Shown: positions 1 to 8,720, counted from the stretch's first letter. The stretch is 64,000 bases of DNA from Paenibacillus contaminans (GCF_003285015.1 NZ_QMFB01000001.1:806001-870000), one strand, 5' to 3'. Notes: generated by a model not told the origin, from the letters alone. Translations and numbers: made by a program.

Positions 1-1
1 G

Positions 2-1117
2 ACTTATTGGCAGGAATTGCCTGAGGACGAAACGTTTATTCTTTCACTCTATGATCTAATCGGCGATGGCAGCCGGTATCCGAAAGCGATGAACGAGGTC
101 GCGATTGTTGTCGATGACTATAATCGGGTGGACAAGAGCTTTTTTGAAAAGTTAGGGATATTCACAGCCAAATCTGATTATAAGTTAAGTGATTTCATCG
201 GAAAAACAATCGTAAAGATCATTCCGAATGACAGCTATTATTCTCGGAGCGAAAACGGTTTGTTTGCACCGGCTGCTCCTGAATCGTACGATGCATTGTT
301 TGAGAACGGTGAAGGAATTGAATTAACCATTACGGGAATTCTCCGCATGAAAGAAGGGGCTGCTTCAAGCAGCGGCTTTTTAACGGAAGGGCTGGTTTAC
401 ACTAAGGCGTTAGCCGAACATATTATGGATGATGCAGAGAAATCTGTCATTGCCAAGGCACAGCAGTCTTCCGACCGGGATGTCATTATGAATTCTCCAT
501 TTGCCAATGAGGATGCGAAAAAGTTGAAAATGCGCAGTCTGGGGGCGGACACGACCCCGTCAAGCATCAACATATATCCGAAGGATTTTGCAGGCAAAGA
601 TGCTATTAAGGAGTACCTCGATACTTACAACTCCGGCAAAGCAGAGAAAGACCGGATTATTTACACGGACATGTCGGCCATGATCAGCTCGACGATTCAG
701 ACCGTTCTGGATACTGTCTCCTATGTATTAGTCGGATTTGCGGCGATTTCTCTTGTCGTTTCCACGATCATGATTGGAATCATTACGTATGTCTCGGTAT
801 TGGAGCGGACCAAGGAAATTGGCATATTGCGAAGTATAGGAGCAAGGAGAAAGGATATATCGCGCGTCTTCAACGCCGAAACCTTAATCGTCGGATTCAC
901 GGCAGGTTCGCTTGGCATAATAATTTCTTATGTTCTGACTATTGCGATTAACGTTATTATCGCTAATTTGATAGATATTGAGGGACTGGCACAATTGTCC
1001 GCCACACATATCATTACATTAATTCTGGGCAGTATGGCGCTGACGCTGATTGCCGGTTTGATTCCCGCCGGAATGGCGACACGAAAAGATCCTGTTCTTG
1101 CTCTAAGAACGGATTAA
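2..1117 (+). CDS. ABC exporter permease, FtsX/MacB type (5' end outside window)
   Basis: The reading frame is open to the left edge, so this is the C-terminal part of a larger protein; the TTG at 17 is not a credible start. The first ~215 residues form a soluble, presumably extracytoplasmic MacB-like domain. The last ~140 residues hold three hydrophobic segments and the FtsX-family motif ERTKEIGILRSIGARRKDI just after the first of them, ending in a charged RKDPVLALRTD tail. Known members sit in the cytoplasmic membrane with an MJ0796-type ATPase and export lipoproteins or peptides, or drive cell-envelope enzymes. The ATPase is probably upstream, outside the window. The substrate cannot be told. 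Confidence 0.85.
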   Translation, partial: TYWQELPEDETFILSLYDLIGDGSRYPKAMNEVAIVVDDYNRVDKSFFEKLGIFTAKSDYKLSDFIGKTIVKIIPNDSYYSRSENGLFAPAAPESYDALFENGEGIELTITGILRMKEGAASSSGFLTEGLVYTKALAEHIMDDAEKSVIAKAQQSSDRDVIMNSPFANEDAKKLKMRSLGADTTPSSINIYPKDFAGKDAIKEYLDTYNSGKAEKDRIIYTDMSAMISSTIQTVLDTVSYVLVGFAAISLVVSTIMIGIITYVSVLERTKEIGILRSIGARRKDISRVFNAETLIVGFTAGSLGIIISYVLTIAINVIIANLIDIEGLAQLSATHIITLILGSMALTLIAGLIPAGMATRKDPVLALRTD

Positions 1118-1145
1118 GAAGACTCGAATCCGATCCTTGTGCCTG

Positions 1146-1174
1146 TTGTCGACAGGAGCGATTTCCCCTATAAT
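1146..1174 (+). promoter_or_regulatory. Sigma-A type promoter of the metallo-hydrolase gene
   Basis: TTGTCG at 1146-1151 and TATAAT at 1169-1174 are separated by 17 bp, 30 bp upstream of the ATG at 1204. The -35 box lies in a short palindrome (CCTGT..ACAGG). Confidence 0.6.
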
Positions 1175-1203
1175 TTCATGTATTGACAACCAGGAGGATA
1201 CAA

Positions 1204-2250
1204 ATGGGAGATTTGATGGGGTTAGAAATCGTGACTGCGCTTATAAGTGCTGCGATTGCAGGCGTGGTAGGGCTTTTGGTCGGGAAAATGAAGGCGTTTA
1301 AGAAGAAAAAGCAACGTTCGCCGATTTGGTTGAGTGCTTCGTTGTTCGCGGTTGTTTTGATCGGGATGCTTTATGTCGGCGATAAGCCGGACGAAACGAA
1401 TCCGTTGAACGGAGACAGCAAGCCGATTACGGCTGCGACGATGAGTTCCCCTTATGTTCGTGCCGAAGGGGAAATGGTCGTGCACTACATCAACGTCGGG
1501 CAGGGAGCGTCACAGCTTCTTGTTGGTCCGTCGGGAAAAACGATGCTGATCGACGCGGGCAACAATGATAAAGAAGAGATGATTGTCGCTTATTTACAGC
1601 GGGCAGGCATCAAGAAGATTGACATTTTGGTCGGCACACATCCGGATGCCGATCATATCGGCGGTTTGGATGCGGTTATCGATCATTTTGACGTCGGGCA
1701 ATTTTATATGCCGAAGGTCCAATCCAATACGAAAACGTTCGAAGACGTCTTACAAGCCGCGAAAAATAAAGAAATCAAGGTCAACACCGCCAAGGCGGAT
1801 GTGACCCTGGAGTGGGATCAAGGCACGAACGTTCAGTTGGTTGCTCCGATCGGCGACTACAAAGACACGAACGAGATGAGCGCGGTTATTCGCGTGGCGT
1901 ATGGGGAAACGTCGTTTTTGCTGACAGGGGACGCGGAAACGAAAAGTGAAGAAGATCTCGTGTCCAGCAGCACCATGCTGAAAGCCGATGTACTGCTCAT
2001 TGGGCATCATGGCTCCAATTCTTCGACGAGCGATCCTTTCCTTGAGCGTGTCAACCCGAGGTATGCAGTCATCCAATCGGGCAAAAATAATTATGGACAC
2101 CCGACACCGGAAATTCTTGCAAAGCTGACGAACAAGAACATTGCGGTGTTCAGAAACGATACGTCGGGTAATATTGTATTCGTATCGAACGGCAAGAAGC
2201 TGGACGTCAAGCTAGATCCGTGGGAATTTTCGAAGGGAAAAGCGCAATAG
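1204..2250 (+). CDS. Membrane-anchored ComEC/Rec2-like metallo-beta-lactamase-fold hydrolase
   Basis: ATG 1204 is chosen over the in-frame TTG at 1183 because AGGAGG (1192-1197) sits 6 bp before it. The 348-residue protein starts with a hydrophobic helix, a basic KKKK stretch and a second hydrophobic helix, then an outward-facing MBL-fold domain. The metal-binding motif is THPDADH followed by GG, with LLTGDAE and GHHGSNSS further on, all in the form seen in the C-terminal domain of the DNA-uptake protein ComEC. The stand-alone form lacks the ComEC channel and is common in Firmicutes next to a DUF3006 gene, as here. It is probably a secreted or surface phosphodiesterase/nuclease; the substrate is unknown. 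Confidence 0.88.
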   Translation: MGDLMGLEIVTALISAAIAGVVGLLVGKMKAFKKKKQRSPIWLSASLFAVVLIGMLYVGDKPDETNPLNGDSKPITAATMSSPYVRAEGEMVVHYINVGQGASQLLVGPSGKTMLIDAGNNDKEEMIVAYLQRAGIKKIDILVGTHPDADHIGGLDAVIDHFDVGQFYMPKVQSNTKTFEDVLQAAKNKEIKVNTAKADVTLEWDQGTNVQLVAPIGDYKDTNEMSAVIRVAYGETSFLLTGDAETKSEEDLVSSSTMLKADVLLIGHHGSNSSTSDPFLERVNPRYAVIQSGKNNYGHPTPEILAKLTNKNIAVFRNDTSGNIVFVSNGKKLDVKLDPWEFSKGKAQ

Positions 2251-2272
2251 GAACGATAGAGGTGAGCCGCTT

Positions 2273-2485
2273 ATGAGAGGAATTGTGGAAGGATTTGAAG
2301 GCAGCTATGTGATTATTGAAATCGATGGCAAGACGTTTGATGTGGAACGCAGTGCGGTTCAGTTCGATGCGGAAGTCGGCGACTGCGTCGTACTTCGGGA
2401 AGGGACATGGATGGTAGATAGCGAGGCGACGAAGGAACGAGTCCGATATATGAAGAAGCTGATGGACGATGTGTGGAACGATTGA
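2273..2485 (+). CDS. DUF3006 family protein
   Basis: A 70-residue acidic protein 22 bp downstream of the metallo-hydrolase gene with an AGAGGTGA ribosome site. The N-terminal half reads as a small beta-barrel (RGIVEGFEGSYVIIEIDG...) and the C-terminal half as a charged helix. The pattern matches DUF3006 proteins, which habitually follow ComEC-like MBL genes; their function is not known. A regulatory or partner role for the hydrolase is inference from linkage. Confidence 0.8.
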   Translation: MRGIVEGFEGSYVIIEIDGKTFDVERSAVQFDAEVGDCVVLREGTWMVDSEATKERVRYMKKLMDDVWND

Positions 2486-2586
2486 GAAGTCAGATCGAAC
2501 ATGATGGGGGCTGCAACGGAGGCCGCCTATATTCGTTATCTCAGTGAGATTTAAGGAAAACGCCTTTACTTGGCGTATCATAGCCG

Positions 2587-2630
2587 AAAAAGCCCGGCCA
2601 TCGTGGTAACCATCGTGGTCGGGCTTTTTC
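2587..2630. terminator. Bidirectional intrinsic terminator
   Basis: A 14-bp stem (2587-2600 with 2616-2629, one G-T pair) flanked by A-run and T-run lies between the convergent DUF3006 and iron-binding lipoprotein genes, and serves both. The rest of 2486-2754 shows nothing recognisable. Confidence 0.85.
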
Positions 2631-2754
2631 TATAACGTTGTCCGGCGCTCGGCTGCCATATTTGGTGTAGACGGTGAGCGATTAGCAGGTCATACGCTGC
2701 TCATGTTCTGTCAGCATCGATATCGGGATTCGCCAACAATTACAGTTCAGCTTA

Positions 2755-3759
2755 TTACTTATTTTCCGTCAGCAATTTTACGGCTTCTGTTAATTGCACT
2801 TCAATGTCGTGCGGCGTGTAGCCTAACCACGTATCCATATCGATTTCGTAAACATGATTGTTTTTCACGGCAGGGAGGTTCTTCCAGATAGCGCTGGACT
2901 TAATTTCGTCAAAACGTTTTTTGCCATCCTCGCCCGGAAGCAGCGTTACGAATACATAGTCAGCTGAATAATTCGGGAGCAGCTCCTGCGAAATCTCGAT
3001 ACCCCAAAGGTTCGGGTCTTTGTCGATTTCCTTCTGCACGATAGCCGGACGCGGCAAATCTAGCGCTTTGTAGAGCGTGAAGCCGATGTTGCGAACGCCA
3101 TAAACGTACAATTGCTTCGGATCGATGCGATAGATGACGAACGTTTTGTCGGCTGGAATCTTGCCCTTGATTTTGTCCTTAGCCTGCTTGAGCTTCTCGT
3201 CGAATTGCGTTTGCCAAGCTTCGGCTTCCTTCTGTCGGTTCAAAATGTCTCCCATCTTCTTCACATGCCCGAAAATATCGTAATCCATCCACGGCACATC
3301 GACGGTAGGCGCGATTTTGCTCAGCTTCTCGTACAAGTTTTTGTCCAAATCGGCTCCGATGATCAGGTCCGGCTTCAGTGACAATATTTTCTCGATATTG
3401 ATGGCCTCCGGCGTACCGACGTCTTCAATTCCTTGAAACGACGGATCCGTCGTCTCCAGCAGGTGACTTGCGGCGCCGATCGGCTTCAAGCCGACGGAAA
3501 GCATTTGACTGGCATACTGCAGCGTAACGACCCGTTCCGGGCGCGCCGGAATTTCCGTCTCGCCATTGGCATGCTTATATTTCCGTGTAGCGGATGCACC
3601 GTTGTCGGCAGTCGCGCCTGCCGTCGATGCCGGAGAAGCCGAGGGCTTGCCGGTTCCGTTATTCGCGGACTGCCCCGCGTCATTGCTGCCGTTCCCGCAT
3701 GCCGCAAGCATTAAGGTGAGCATCAGTAACCACATGTAAACGAGATAGGTTTTTTTCAC
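2755..3759 (-). CDS. Iron-siderophore ABC transporter substrate-binding lipoprotein
   Basis: GTG at 3759 is preferred: TTGGAGGA just upstream is the ribosome site, so the TTG at 3774 lies inside it. The 334-residue protein has a lipoprotein signal ending in LMLAAC, a low-complexity Ser/Thr/Asn/Ala-rich linker, then a class III (FecB/FhuD/BtuF) binding fold with RPERVVTLQYASQMLSVGLKPIG and a long helical linker (YEKLSKIAPTVDVPW). It captures a ferric siderophore outside the membrane for a FecCD-type importer. It stands alone, with no permease or ATPase beside it, so it must share transport parts encoded elsewhere, possibly the locus at 12-15 kb. A Fur box overlaps its promoter. Confidence 0.9.
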   Translation of the reverse strand: MKKTYLVYMWLLMLTLMLAACGNGSNDAGQSANNGTGKPSASPASTAGATADNGASATRKYKHANGETEIPARPERVVTLQYASQMLSVGLKPIGAASHLLETTDPSFQGIEDVGTPEAINIEKILSLKPDLIIGADLDKNLYEKLSKIAPTVDVPWMDYDIFGHVKKMGDILNRQKEAEAWQTQFDEKLKQAKDKIKGKIPADKTFVIYRIDPKQLYVYGVRNIGFTLYKALDLPRPAIVQKEIDKDPNLWGIEISQELLPNYSADYVFVTLLPGEDGKKRFDEIKSSAIWKNLPAVKNNHVYEIDMDTWLGYTPHDIEVQLTEAVKLLTENK

Positions 3760-3797
3760 TTCGTGTTCCTCCAACTAAGTAAAAGGTTATATAACAC

Positions 3798-3832
3798 TGA
3801 TAAAGATTATCATTATCATGTAATGCTGTCAA
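3798..3832 (-). promoter_or_regulatory. Promoter with Fur box for the iron-binding lipoprotein
   Basis: On the minus strand TTGACA (3832-3827) and TAATCT (3809-3804) are 17 bp apart. TGATAAAGATTATCA at 3798-3812 is a 7-1-7 Fur-type palindrome with one mismatch and covers the -10 box, so iron-dependent repression is expected. Confidence 0.75.
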
Positions 3833-3976
3833 TCTGAAGTTTTCAACTTCGTTACACGAATGATCGCACATAAGGGAAAGAAGGGTAAATCGTTCTTGTT
3901 TTGTTATTGAATGGAAATCTAGAATAAGGTAAATTAAGTATTATTCGTATAAAAACTTAAAAGGGAATGATGAACA

Positions 3977-4369
3977 TTGGCAGAGAGAATTCTTGAAAGT
4001 GTCTCCTATCTACAAGTTCCAGTTAAAAATCTTGAGGAATCTGCGGAATGGTACATAGGTAATCTGGGATTCGAGGTACATTGGAAACGGCCGGATAATA
4101 AAATGACCATTCTTGCGCTCCCCTCAGGTCCGTCCATTTTTCTGTGTGAAACGGAATTGCACCAGGGAACGATGTCTGTGGTTATCGGCTTTGAAGCATC
4201 GGATATTCGGAAGCTGCTTTCCGATTTGCAGAGCAAAGGCGTGAAGATTGGCGAAATCAGAGAAAACAGAGGGGTAGTCCAAGGAGAGATTCTCACAATG
4301 GATTTTGACTTCTACGATCCAAGCGGAAATATGCTAGTGGTACATGGCACTTCAACGTTCGTAGAGTAG
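3977..4369 (+). CDS. VOC (glyoxalase/bleomycin resistance) family protein
   Basis: A 130-residue protein starting at TTG 3977, with AAAAGGGA about 10 bp upstream. It has the two beta-alpha-beta-beta-beta halves of the vicinal oxygen chelate fold: VSYLQVPVKNLEESAEWYIGNLGF in the first and DIRKLLSDLQSKGVKIGEI with a C-terminal FYDPSGN in the second. Likely metal-binding Glu/His positions are not all clear. VOC proteins act as lyases, dioxygenases or drug-binding resistance proteins; this one cannot be assigned. It is followed by its own terminator. Confidence 0.8.
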   Translation: MAERILESVSYLQVPVKNLEESAEWYIGNLGFEVHWKRPDNKMTILALPSGPSIFLCETELHQGTMSVVIGFEASDIRKLLSDLQSKGVKIGEIRENRGVVQGEILTMDFDFYDPSGNMLVVHGTSTFVE

Positions 4370-4464
4370 AGCCAAGAAGAGCGAACTTTCTTCGATTGAT
4401 GGTGCTGATTCGTGAGTAGGTAATCTTAAAGCTATCGGACGACAAGTTTGTTTACCGATTAAGT

Positions 4465-4488
4465 GCCGCGTAAATCGCGGCTTTTTTA
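4465..4488 (+). terminator. Intrinsic terminator after the VOC gene
   Basis: GCCGCG (4465-4470) pairs with CGCGGC (4476-4481), followed by a run of T. It ends only 3 bp before the ribosome site of the next gene, so it could also act as a leader terminator for that gene, but no alternative pairing was seen. Confidence 0.75.
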
Positions 4489-4504
4489 TTGGAGGTGTTT
4501 CACA

Positions 4505-5353
4505 TTGGTTGTAACAATGGAGTTAGATTATACCCCCAGATCGCCATGTGCCGGCTTGGCGTTTACAGAATCAAACTTTGTACGTTCGTCGTCCACATTT
4601 ACTTTTAGGAGTGAAGAAATTGGAATTGCTCTCGTGGATTTGTGGAATTTTGGGTGGAGTGACGGACCAGTCGTTGACTTATTAGGATGGGAGTTAAGTA
4701 CGGAAAGAGGTGCCTCTCATGCATTAAGGAAGAAAGAGATTATCACAAACAACATCGCTCCGACCGTATGTTCCTTGAGGAAACAGGGCGTTCAGATTTT
4801 CCATTGCAACCATTCTGCGTTTTTGAGCCGATACCCCCAGTGGTACGATTCAACGACAGAGGAAGAACGGAATCATTTAGATGAACTGCAGGAACTAAAT
4901 ACGGCAGGTGAAGAGGCAGCAGACTTACCTGAAATCGAATGGCAGAGAACTTGGAAATCTAGACACACAAATGATGTGTTTAATGTTTCTTGGATGAATA
5001 TACAGGGTCAAGTCTATGACCAAATCAAAATCCCCCGAGAGGTCGAGCCCAAAGGAGCCGATCTGCTTGTTTACTCAAAAGAACAATTTGACCGTCTTCT
5101 ACGCAGCAGTGGTATTCGAGTGCTTTTTTACATGGGCTTTGAGACGGATGAGTGCATTTTGAATAGCACTTATGGAATTCGTAATATGCATGACAAGGGA
5201 TACATGACAAATATCGTTCGAGATTGCACGACAACTTATGAATCGGCGGAAACTGTTAATGGGTTGTGGCGAACAAAGGTGGCTATCGAACAAATTGAGA
5301 AGTTATGGGGATATTCCATTCTTTCTTCCGTTCTTGTTCAATCATTCAAATAG
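4505..5353 (+). CDS. Isochorismatase-like cysteine hydrolase
   Basis: TTG 4505 is chosen because GGAGGT (4491-4496) lies 8 bp upstream. The 282-residue protein has the cysteine hydrolase fold: catalytic Asp in ALVDLWN (D45), a lysine region (VEPKGAD, about K183) and the nucleophile in GFETDECILN (C217). Family members hydrolyse isochorismate, N-carbamoyl compounds or small amides such as nicotinamide. It is longer than typical nicotinamidases (about 180-210 residues) because of an insert near residues 105-165 rich in Glu. No siderophore biosynthesis genes are adjacent, so the substrate is open. Confidence 0.85.
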   Translation: MVVTMELDYTPRSPCAGLAFTESNFVRSSSTFTFRSEEIGIALVDLWNFGWSDGPVVDLLGWELSTERGASHALRKKEIITNNIAPTVCSLRKQGVQIFHCNHSAFLSRYPQWYDSTTEEERNHLDELQELNTAGEEAADLPEIEWQRTWKSRHTNDVFNVSWMNIQGQVYDQIKIPREVEPKGADLLVYSKEQFDRLLRSSGIRVLFYMGFETDECILNSTYGIRNMHDKGYMTNIVRDCTTTYESAETVNGLWRTKVAIEQIEKLWGYSILSSVLVQSFK

Positions 5354-5374
5354 AATGAAAGATAAGGTGTCAAT

Positions 5375-5406
5375 GAAGGGGTGTTATTCTATGATCCGGC
5401 CCCTTC
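5375..5406. terminator. Possible terminator between convergent genes
   Basis: GAAGGGG (5375-5381) pairs with CCCCTTC (5400-5406) between the cysteine hydrolase and the MerR regulator, overlapping the 3' end of the latter. The T-run is poor. Confidence 0.4.
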
Positions 5407-6105
5407 TTTGTAGAATTCAATATATTTCATCAGCTCGGCTATTCCCGAAAACTGCTTCATCAGCTGACTGTTTAATTGTTGCAGGGCCAGCTGAAATGAG
5501 CGTTCCACTTGTTCGAAGTGCTGTGTTTCCAAGTCATTTAAAAGATGTTTCATATTCTCAATAAAATAAACGGTTTTTCTTAAGCTGCTTATAAGAATTA
5601 TTTTTCTTAATTCGGTTTGAGAAAAAACTCTGTATCCGTTATCTTCGTTTCTTCCCGAAGTAATCAATCCTTCTTGTTCCCAATGACGAATGGCTGAAGT
5701 ATTGACACCGGCCATTCGTGCAACTTCTCCAATTGTCATCGAATCGGTTACCTTCAAACTCCTGTATTTCGAAAAATCAGCATTTCGAAGCATACTCAAG
5801 ACTTCTTCAACTCTATGTTTTTCCACTTGCGTATCATGCAGCTGCTGATTCAAAAGCCAGAGCGATTGTTCGATATTATGATTCTTAATCTTCCTCATCA
5901 TGTCATACACAACCGGAATTTCAAATCCTCGCAATAATGCCCGAATGGTAACAAAGGCTTGCAAATGGAGGGATGTGTAGCATCTGCGGTTGCTAGGCGT
6001 CCTCGGCACATCCGGAATCAAGCCTTGATCTTCGTATCTCCTCAAAGTAGTCGTACTCACATTCAGTTCCTTAGCAATTTGTTTAGGCGTATAGATCATG
6101 TTCAT
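5389..6105 (-). CDS. MerR family regulator with two HTH modules
   Basis: A 238-residue protein with ribosome site GGAGAT 8 bp before ATG 6105. Residues 1-70 are a MerR winged helix (YTPKQIAKELNVSTTTLRRYE, then GLIPDVPRTPSNRRCY). Residues 120-190 are a second one (MTIGEVARMAGVNTSAIRHWE, GLITSGRNEDNGYRVF), followed by a C-terminal helical region. Ordinary MerR proteins have one HTH and bind DNA as dimers. There are no conserved Cys clusters, so a drug or redox effector is likelier than a metal. It is divergent from the alpha/beta hydrolase, the probable target. Confidence 0.85.
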   Translation of the reverse strand: MNMIYTPKQIAKELNVSTTTLRRYEDQGLIPDVPRTPSNRRCYTSLHLQAFVTIRALLRGFEIPVVYDMMRKIKNHNIEQSLWLLNQQLHDTQVEKHRVEEVLSMLRNADFSKYRSLKVTDSMTIGEVARMAGVNTSAIRHWEQEGLITSGRNEDNGYRVFSQTELRKIILISSLRKTVYFIENMKHLLNDLETQHFEQVERSFQLALQQLNSQLMKQFSGIAELMKYIEFYKEGAGS

Positions 6106-6209
6106 TATTTTTTATCTCCATATCTTCAAGCAAAATCTTCAAGTGCTACAACAATATTGAATAGAATTTTGGTTGAAAAATCAAGGCGGACGAAGGCTGG
6201 AACGAAAGA

Positions 6210-6240
6210 TTGCATGAATGTACTATGATCATTATATAAA
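6210..6240 (+). promoter_or_regulatory. Promoter of the alpha/beta hydrolase gene
   Basis: TTGCAT (6210-6215) is followed by TATATA at 17 bp or TATAAA at 19 bp. A 19-bp spacer would fit MerR-type activation by DNA untwisting, but the sequence does not decide between the two. Confidence 0.4.
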
Positions 6241-6261
6241 CCATTGAAGGAGTGAACGCAT

Positions 6262-7140
6262 TTGAAAAAGATGATCCGGCTAACCGGCCAATCGGAAATA
6301 GAAGTTGGTTTAACGGGAGCTCCCGGCCGTCAAACCATCATGTTACCGATTGCTAAAAAATCCGTGTACAATCAGGAAGCGGAAAGCTTGAGACTGTGGG
6401 GTGTAGATCCCGAGTTGGGGAAACATTTTGTAGAAGGGCTTGCCGATTCGTTCGAGATTCTATATTTCGATTATGAAGGGCATGTATTTCAGCATCCGAA
6501 CCCGGAAAACCTCACCCCCGAATATATTGTAAACGACTTTCTTCATATTGCCGACGAAATGAATGTGAAGACTTTTAGTTATTACGGCTATTCTTGGCTT
6601 GCTTTGGTGGGATTACAATTGGCCATAAGAACGAATCGGCTGGAAAGCTTAGTTTTGGGCGGATTTCCGCCTTATGAAGGACCTTATCAAGAAATGATGA
6701 TTGTCACCGACAAAACACATATGCAAGCTGTCGGTACTCAGCGTGATGGAAGCAAACAACCCGAAGAAGACGGAAATTCTAAAGAAATCGATTGGGAAAA
6801 CATGACGGTTACCATTGATCCCCGTGTTACGCAGCAATTTGTTACGATGTATCAGAGTCTTGCCGATTTTGATGATCGTAATATTCAACACATGCTGAAT
6901 TTTCCGAAGCTGGCTTTTGCCGGCGAAAAAGATACAATCGTGTACGGTGAAAAATTTGGTAATGTTACTGTAGACATGGTCGGGTTATTGAAGAAAAATT
7001 CGGGTTTTCTAGCGGGTTTAGGGTGGGATGTCGAAATCCTTATGGGAGATGACATGGATCATACGAAAGCCATGCAGCCGGCTGCGGTTTTACCGCTGAT
7101 TAAGCCATGGTTCATACGACACTTGGGATTAGAAAAATAG
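6262..7140 (+). CDS. Alpha/beta hydrolase
   Basis: TTG 6262 follows GAAGGAGTG by 8 bp. In the 292-residue protein the nucleophile elbow is YGYSW (S111), the acid probably lies in AGEKDT and the histidine in DDMDHTKAM, giving a complete catalytic triad in the right order. An insert at about 150-180 is rich in charged residues (KQPEEDGNSKEIDWE) and would form the lid. It has no signal peptide and is likely cytoplasmic. The divergent MerR-type gene suggests induction by a xenobiotic, so esterase or lactonase detoxification is a reasonable inference. Confidence 0.8.
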   Translation: MKKMIRLTGQSEIEVGLTGAPGRQTIMLPIAKKSVYNQEAESLRLWGVDPELGKHFVEGLADSFEILYFDYEGHVFQHPNPENLTPEYIVNDFLHIADEMNVKTFSYYGYSWLALVGLQLAIRTNRLESLVLGGFPPYEGPYQEMMIVTDKTHMQAVGTQRDGSKQPEEDGNSKEIDWENMTVTIDPRVTQQFVTMYQSLADFDDRNIQHMLNFPKLAFAGEKDTIVYGEKFGNVTVDMVGLLKKNSGFLAGLGWDVEILMGDDMDHTKAMQPAAVLPLIKPWFIRHLGLEK

Positions 7141-7359
7141 ACTGATTTTGCTTAGAGGTCAAGTTAGTACTATAAAACTGCGACAATCTAGGATTGTAGT
7201 CGTCCTGGGTTATCGCTTTTTCTATTTCTGGGATCAATCCACTAATTCTTTTTGATGAACCTGTGCCTAATCGATCGCTGCAAACGGACAGTTTAGTTAT
7301 AACAAAATATGCCAACCATTGATTAGATCTAATGGTTATAATTGTTATCAACACAATAA

Positions 7360-7560
7360 ATGATCGGAGGCAAATATGAGAGATATAATGATTACGTACT
7401 TGAAGGAAACGAAGCTTCAGCTGCCATGTTAAGAAAAGTAGGCTGCGTTCAAGAAGGGGTTCGTCGTCAGGTTTTCTACACGAATGGACGATATCATGAT
7501 TCGATCTTGTTTGGACTAACCAAGGATGAATATGTTGTCCATCTCTCTAAGAGCAACTAG
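7360..7560 (+). pseudogene. C-terminal remnant of a GNAT acetyltransferase
   Basis: The frame encodes only the last ~60 residues of a RimJ/RimL-type acetyltransferase: NEASAAMLRKVGCVQEGVRRQ followed by YHDSILFGLTKDEY, the usual C-terminal signature. The acetyl-CoA binding part is missing. A GGAGG site with ATG at 7376 leads into another frame that stops after 18 codons, so the start region is broken. The 219 bp upstream (7141-7359) holds no gene I recognise; a 12-bp palindrome ATTAGATCTAAT lies near 7321. Confidence 0.75.
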
Positions 7561-7584
7561 GTGAACGAGGAGGGAGAATTAAGT

Positions 7585-8073
7585 ATGATTAAACTCATTC
7601 CTGTATTGGAAGATAGGAAGGAAGTACTTCAAAACCTATATCAATTATATCATCATGATTTTAGTCAATTTACAGAAGAAGACCTAAATAATTTCGGTTT
7701 ATATGAAGTCAATTTGGAACAATATTGGCAAGATCCTCGTTGGAATCCATTGTTTATTTATCATGATGATAAAATTGTTGGGTTCCTTGTCATTTTATTT
7801 GAAAATCATGATGTTGATCCAGATCCAACACATGTCATTTATGATTTTATGGTGCTTAGGAAGTACCGGAGACATGGAATTGGGAGACAAGCCGCAATAC
7901 AGGCATTTGATTTGTATAAGGCAAACTGGAAAATTGCACAAATGAATACAAATGAGCCTGCAATTTTATTTTGGCGCGATGTGATTTCAAAATATACTTC
8001 AGGAAATTATACAGAATTATTTAGACATGATCTTAAAAAATATGTTCAGGTATTTAGTACGAGAGATATGTAA
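7585..8073 (+). CDS. GNAT family N-acetyltransferase
   Basis: ATG 7585 is preferred over the in-frame GTG 7561, since GAGGAGGG (7567-7574) is its ribosome site. The 162-residue protein shows a GNAT core: FIYHDDKIVGFLVILF, then the acetyl-CoA loop in VLRKYRRHGIGRQAAIQAFDLYKANWKIAQMN as R-x-x-G-I-G, and a tail FWRDVISKYTSGNYTE. The tail is closely matched by the gene at 9364 (SKYTSGSYKEEF), so the two are paralogs on either side of pgsA. The substrate is unknown; antibiotic or small-molecule acetylation is typical for such accessory copies. Confidence 0.85.
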   Translation: MIKLIPVLEDRKEVLQNLYQLYHHDFSQFTEEDLNNFGLYEVNLEQYWQDPRWNPLFIYHDDKIVGFLVILFENHDVDPDPTHVIYDFMVLRKYRRHGIGRQAAIQAFDLYKANWKIAQMNTNEPAILFWRDVISKYTSGNYTELFRHDLKKYVQVFSTRDM

Positions 8074-8093
8074 TGCGAAAAGGGAGAGTAGTT

Positions 8094-8720
8094 ATGAAAA
8101 AGGGCGACTCGAACGAAGTATTTATGATTGAATGTGAAGATTTAATTTTACGTGAGTATAGGATTGAGGATTTAGACGAACTGCATAACATAACTTGGCA
8201 ACCTCATTTTTATGAATTTTTGATGGATTGGAACGTTTCTAAGGAACAACGAGAAGACTGGATTAACAATTATGAAATACCGGAAAATAAACGGTTTTTA
8301 AATGCTGTAGGAAAAGATGGAGCTATTGAACAACTTCGATTGCGGTTGGGAATAATCAGCAAAGAAACCGGTAAGTTTATTGGTGTTTGCGGTACAGGAA
8401 TTATGGACAAAGTGCATCCACCAAAAAGAGAGATTTATTATGGGATTTCAAAAGATCACAGAAACAAAGGATACACGACACAAGCCGCAAAAGGGTTAAT
8501 TAACTATTTGTTTGAAAACACTATTACCGAGGAACTCATTGCCATTGCACAAATACGTAACGTTCCGTCCATTAAAGTCATTCAAAAATGTGGATTTGAA
8601 TTTCAAAATCCTATCGAAATTAACAATCGTAAATACAGCTACTATAGGCTTAGTAAAAATAGTTGGCACAATATTCAAAGTCGAGGTTGCCATGGAAACG
8701 ATCGGGAGCTTAATGTATAA
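8094..8720 (+). CDS. GNAT acetyltransferase, RimJ/RimL-like
   Basis: ATG 8094 has AGGGAGA at 8081-8087; the frame also contains an ATG at 8073 overlapping the previous stop. The 208-residue protein opens with the family pattern LILREYRIEDLDELHNI, has the acetyl-CoA loop RNKGYTTQAAKGLINYLF and closes with NVPSIKVIQKCGFEFQNPIEI. Relatives acetylate ribosomal protein N-termini, amino acids or aminoglycosides. It is packed between another acetyltransferase and pgsA in an AT-rich stretch. Confidence 0.85.
   Translation: MKKGDSNEVFMIECEDLILREYRIEDLDELHNITWQPHFYEFLMDWNVSKEQREDWINNYEIPENKRFLNAVGKDGAIEQLRLRLGIISKETGKFIGVCGTGIMDKVHPPKREIYYGISKDHRNKGYTTQAAKGLINYLFENTITEELIAIAQIRNVPSIKVIQKCGFEFQNPIEINNRKYSYYRLSKNSWHNIQSRGCHGNDRELNV

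Noticed and set aside
4465-4504. Riboswitch or T-box leader before the cysteine hydrolase
   Set aside because: Only one simple terminator hairpin, which closes the VOC gene; no alternative fold or conserved T-box sequence.
7321-7332. Palindrome ATTAGATCTAAT as attachment or operator site
   Set aside because: No partner copy nearby and no promoter arrangement that would give it a role.
7112-7354. Minus-strand frame of 80 codons in the gap before the GNAT remnant
   Set aside because: Could be an old transposon or gene remnant, but no recognisable motif, ribosome site or terminal repeat.
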